Shown piece after piece: positions 5,239-5,795 of a stretch of 5,795 bases of DNA; position 1 is the first letter of the stretch, and every line of letters begins with the position of its first letter. Position numbers and translations under genes: made by a program. Source of the DNA: Pseudomonadota bacterium (GTDB lineage: Bacteria; Pseudomonadota; Alphaproteobacteria; Rhizobiales; Beijerinckiaceae). The notes under the pieces are model-generated. The model saw only the letters and a program-made list of their open reading frames with translations. It was not told where the DNA came from and did no database searches. The stretch lies in assembly GCA_028876585.1 (NCBI GenBank), contig JAGWRL010000155.1:1-5795 (forward strand), given 5' to 3'.

Positions 5239-5795
5239 ATGATGTATCGACGCGACGGCGAGCGGGCGCTGGCGATCAGCCAGCCCGCGCACGCCTGGAT
5301 CGCCGGCCGGCTGATGCGGCGGCTCGACGCCGACCTGAGCGAGACTTTGCTGCTCGCTGGCGAGCAGCACGACATCGGCTGGCTCGACTGGGAGGCCGCG
5401 CCCAGCTTCGACGCCGGCGCCGGCCGGCCGCCAAGTTTTCGCGAGGTCGGCGCGGCGGTTCACGCGCCGATGTGGACGGCGGGGGTCGAGCGGGCGCTGG
5501 CGGCCTGGGGGCCGCAGGTCGCGTGGCTGATCTCGCGCCACGGCGGGCGCATCTATCGGCGATTCGGGCTGCCCTCGGCCGGTCCGCGCGACGCGGCGGC
5601 GATCCACGCCTATCTCGCAGCGCTTGCCCCGCGCGAGGCGGAATGGGCGGCCGCCTGCGGGCTGGAGCCGGCCGAACTCGAATTTCAATCGCGGTTGGTC
5701 GCCTTCGTCGACGCGCTGTCGCTGGCGGTGTGCGGCGCGCTGCGCGCGCCGGCCGAGTTCGAGGGGCCGGCCGGCGCGGTGCGGCTGCGCGAGGC
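5239..5795 (+). CDS. DUF3891 family protein (3' end outside window)
   Basis: The frame is open for 185 codons from the ATG at 5239 (a second ATG follows at once at 5242) to the window edge. The protein matches my memory of the DUF3891 family: SQPAHAWIAGRL (14-25), AGEQHDIGWLDWEAAP (40-55), a RPPSF segment (63-67), VAWLISRHGGRIY (94-106) and LVAFVDALSL (153-162). Family function is unknown. H18, H44-D45, H101 and D158 are spaced somewhat like the metal ligands of HD-domain hydrolases, which would suggest a metal-dependent hydrolase; this is inference. No signal peptide or membrane segment is seen, so it is probably cytosolic. No Shine-Dalgarno sequence precedes the ATG, so initiation may be weak or leaderless. 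It is divergent from the two-component operon, sharing a 93-base gap with the leader ORF (134 bases to the regulator ATG). Confidence 0.78.
   Translation, partial: MMYRRDGERALAISQPAHAWIAGRLMRRLDADLSETLLLAGEQHDIGWLDWEAAPSFDAGAGRPPSFREVGAAVHAPMWTAGVERALAAWGPQVAWLISRHGGRIYRRFGLPSAGPRDAAAIHAYLAALAPREAEWAAACGLEPAELEFQSRLVAFVDALSLAVCGALRAPAEFEGPAGAVRLRE

Overview
The window is G+C-rich throughout, with dense GCG/CGC-type codons, Shine-Dalgarno-led genes and 4-bp ATGA gene overlaps. Together with an EnvZ/OmpR-like two-component pair and a DUF3891-type protein, this suggests an alphaproteobacterial chromosome, perhaps Hyphomicrobiales/Rhizobiales-like. The taxonomic guess is an inference. I see no mobile elements, CRISPR arrays, tRNAs or rRNAs. 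Coding density is very high and the largest non-coding gap is under 140 bases.

Left part: a class I SAM-dependent methyltransferase gene runs leftward off the window edge (1-663, minus). Across a 96-base divergent gap begins a two-gene rightward operon (760-2690). Its first gene encodes an enolase-superfamily acid-sugar dehydratase-like enzyme. Its second encodes an RraA/HMG-aldolase-family protein that overlaps the first by 4 bases. The simplest reading is a catabolic module: dehydration of a sugar acid to a 2-keto-3-deoxy acid, then cleavage or decarboxylation by the RraA-family enzyme. The substrate cannot be read from the sequence.

Middle part: three genes run leftward as one operon (5104 to 2687). 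They encode an OmpR-family response regulator, an EnvZ-like membrane histidine kinase (4-base overlap) and, 19 bases further on, a 76-residue protein with one glycine-zipper membrane segment. The last gene meets the RraA-family gene tail to tail with overlapping stop codons. Both stops sit in or at the edge of the loop of a perfect 11-bp GC hairpin. In front of the regulator are a good sigma70-like promoter, a strong ribosome binding site and a 14-codon leader ORF whose stop overlaps the regulator start. This suggests translational coupling.

Right part: divergent from the regulator, a DUF3891-family gene runs off the right edge (5239-5795).

Most of the window is ordinary core-type gene content. 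The observations most worth checking are the leader ORF, the small membrane protein attached to the two-component operon, the stop-codon hairpin and the uncharacterised dehydratase/RraA pair.
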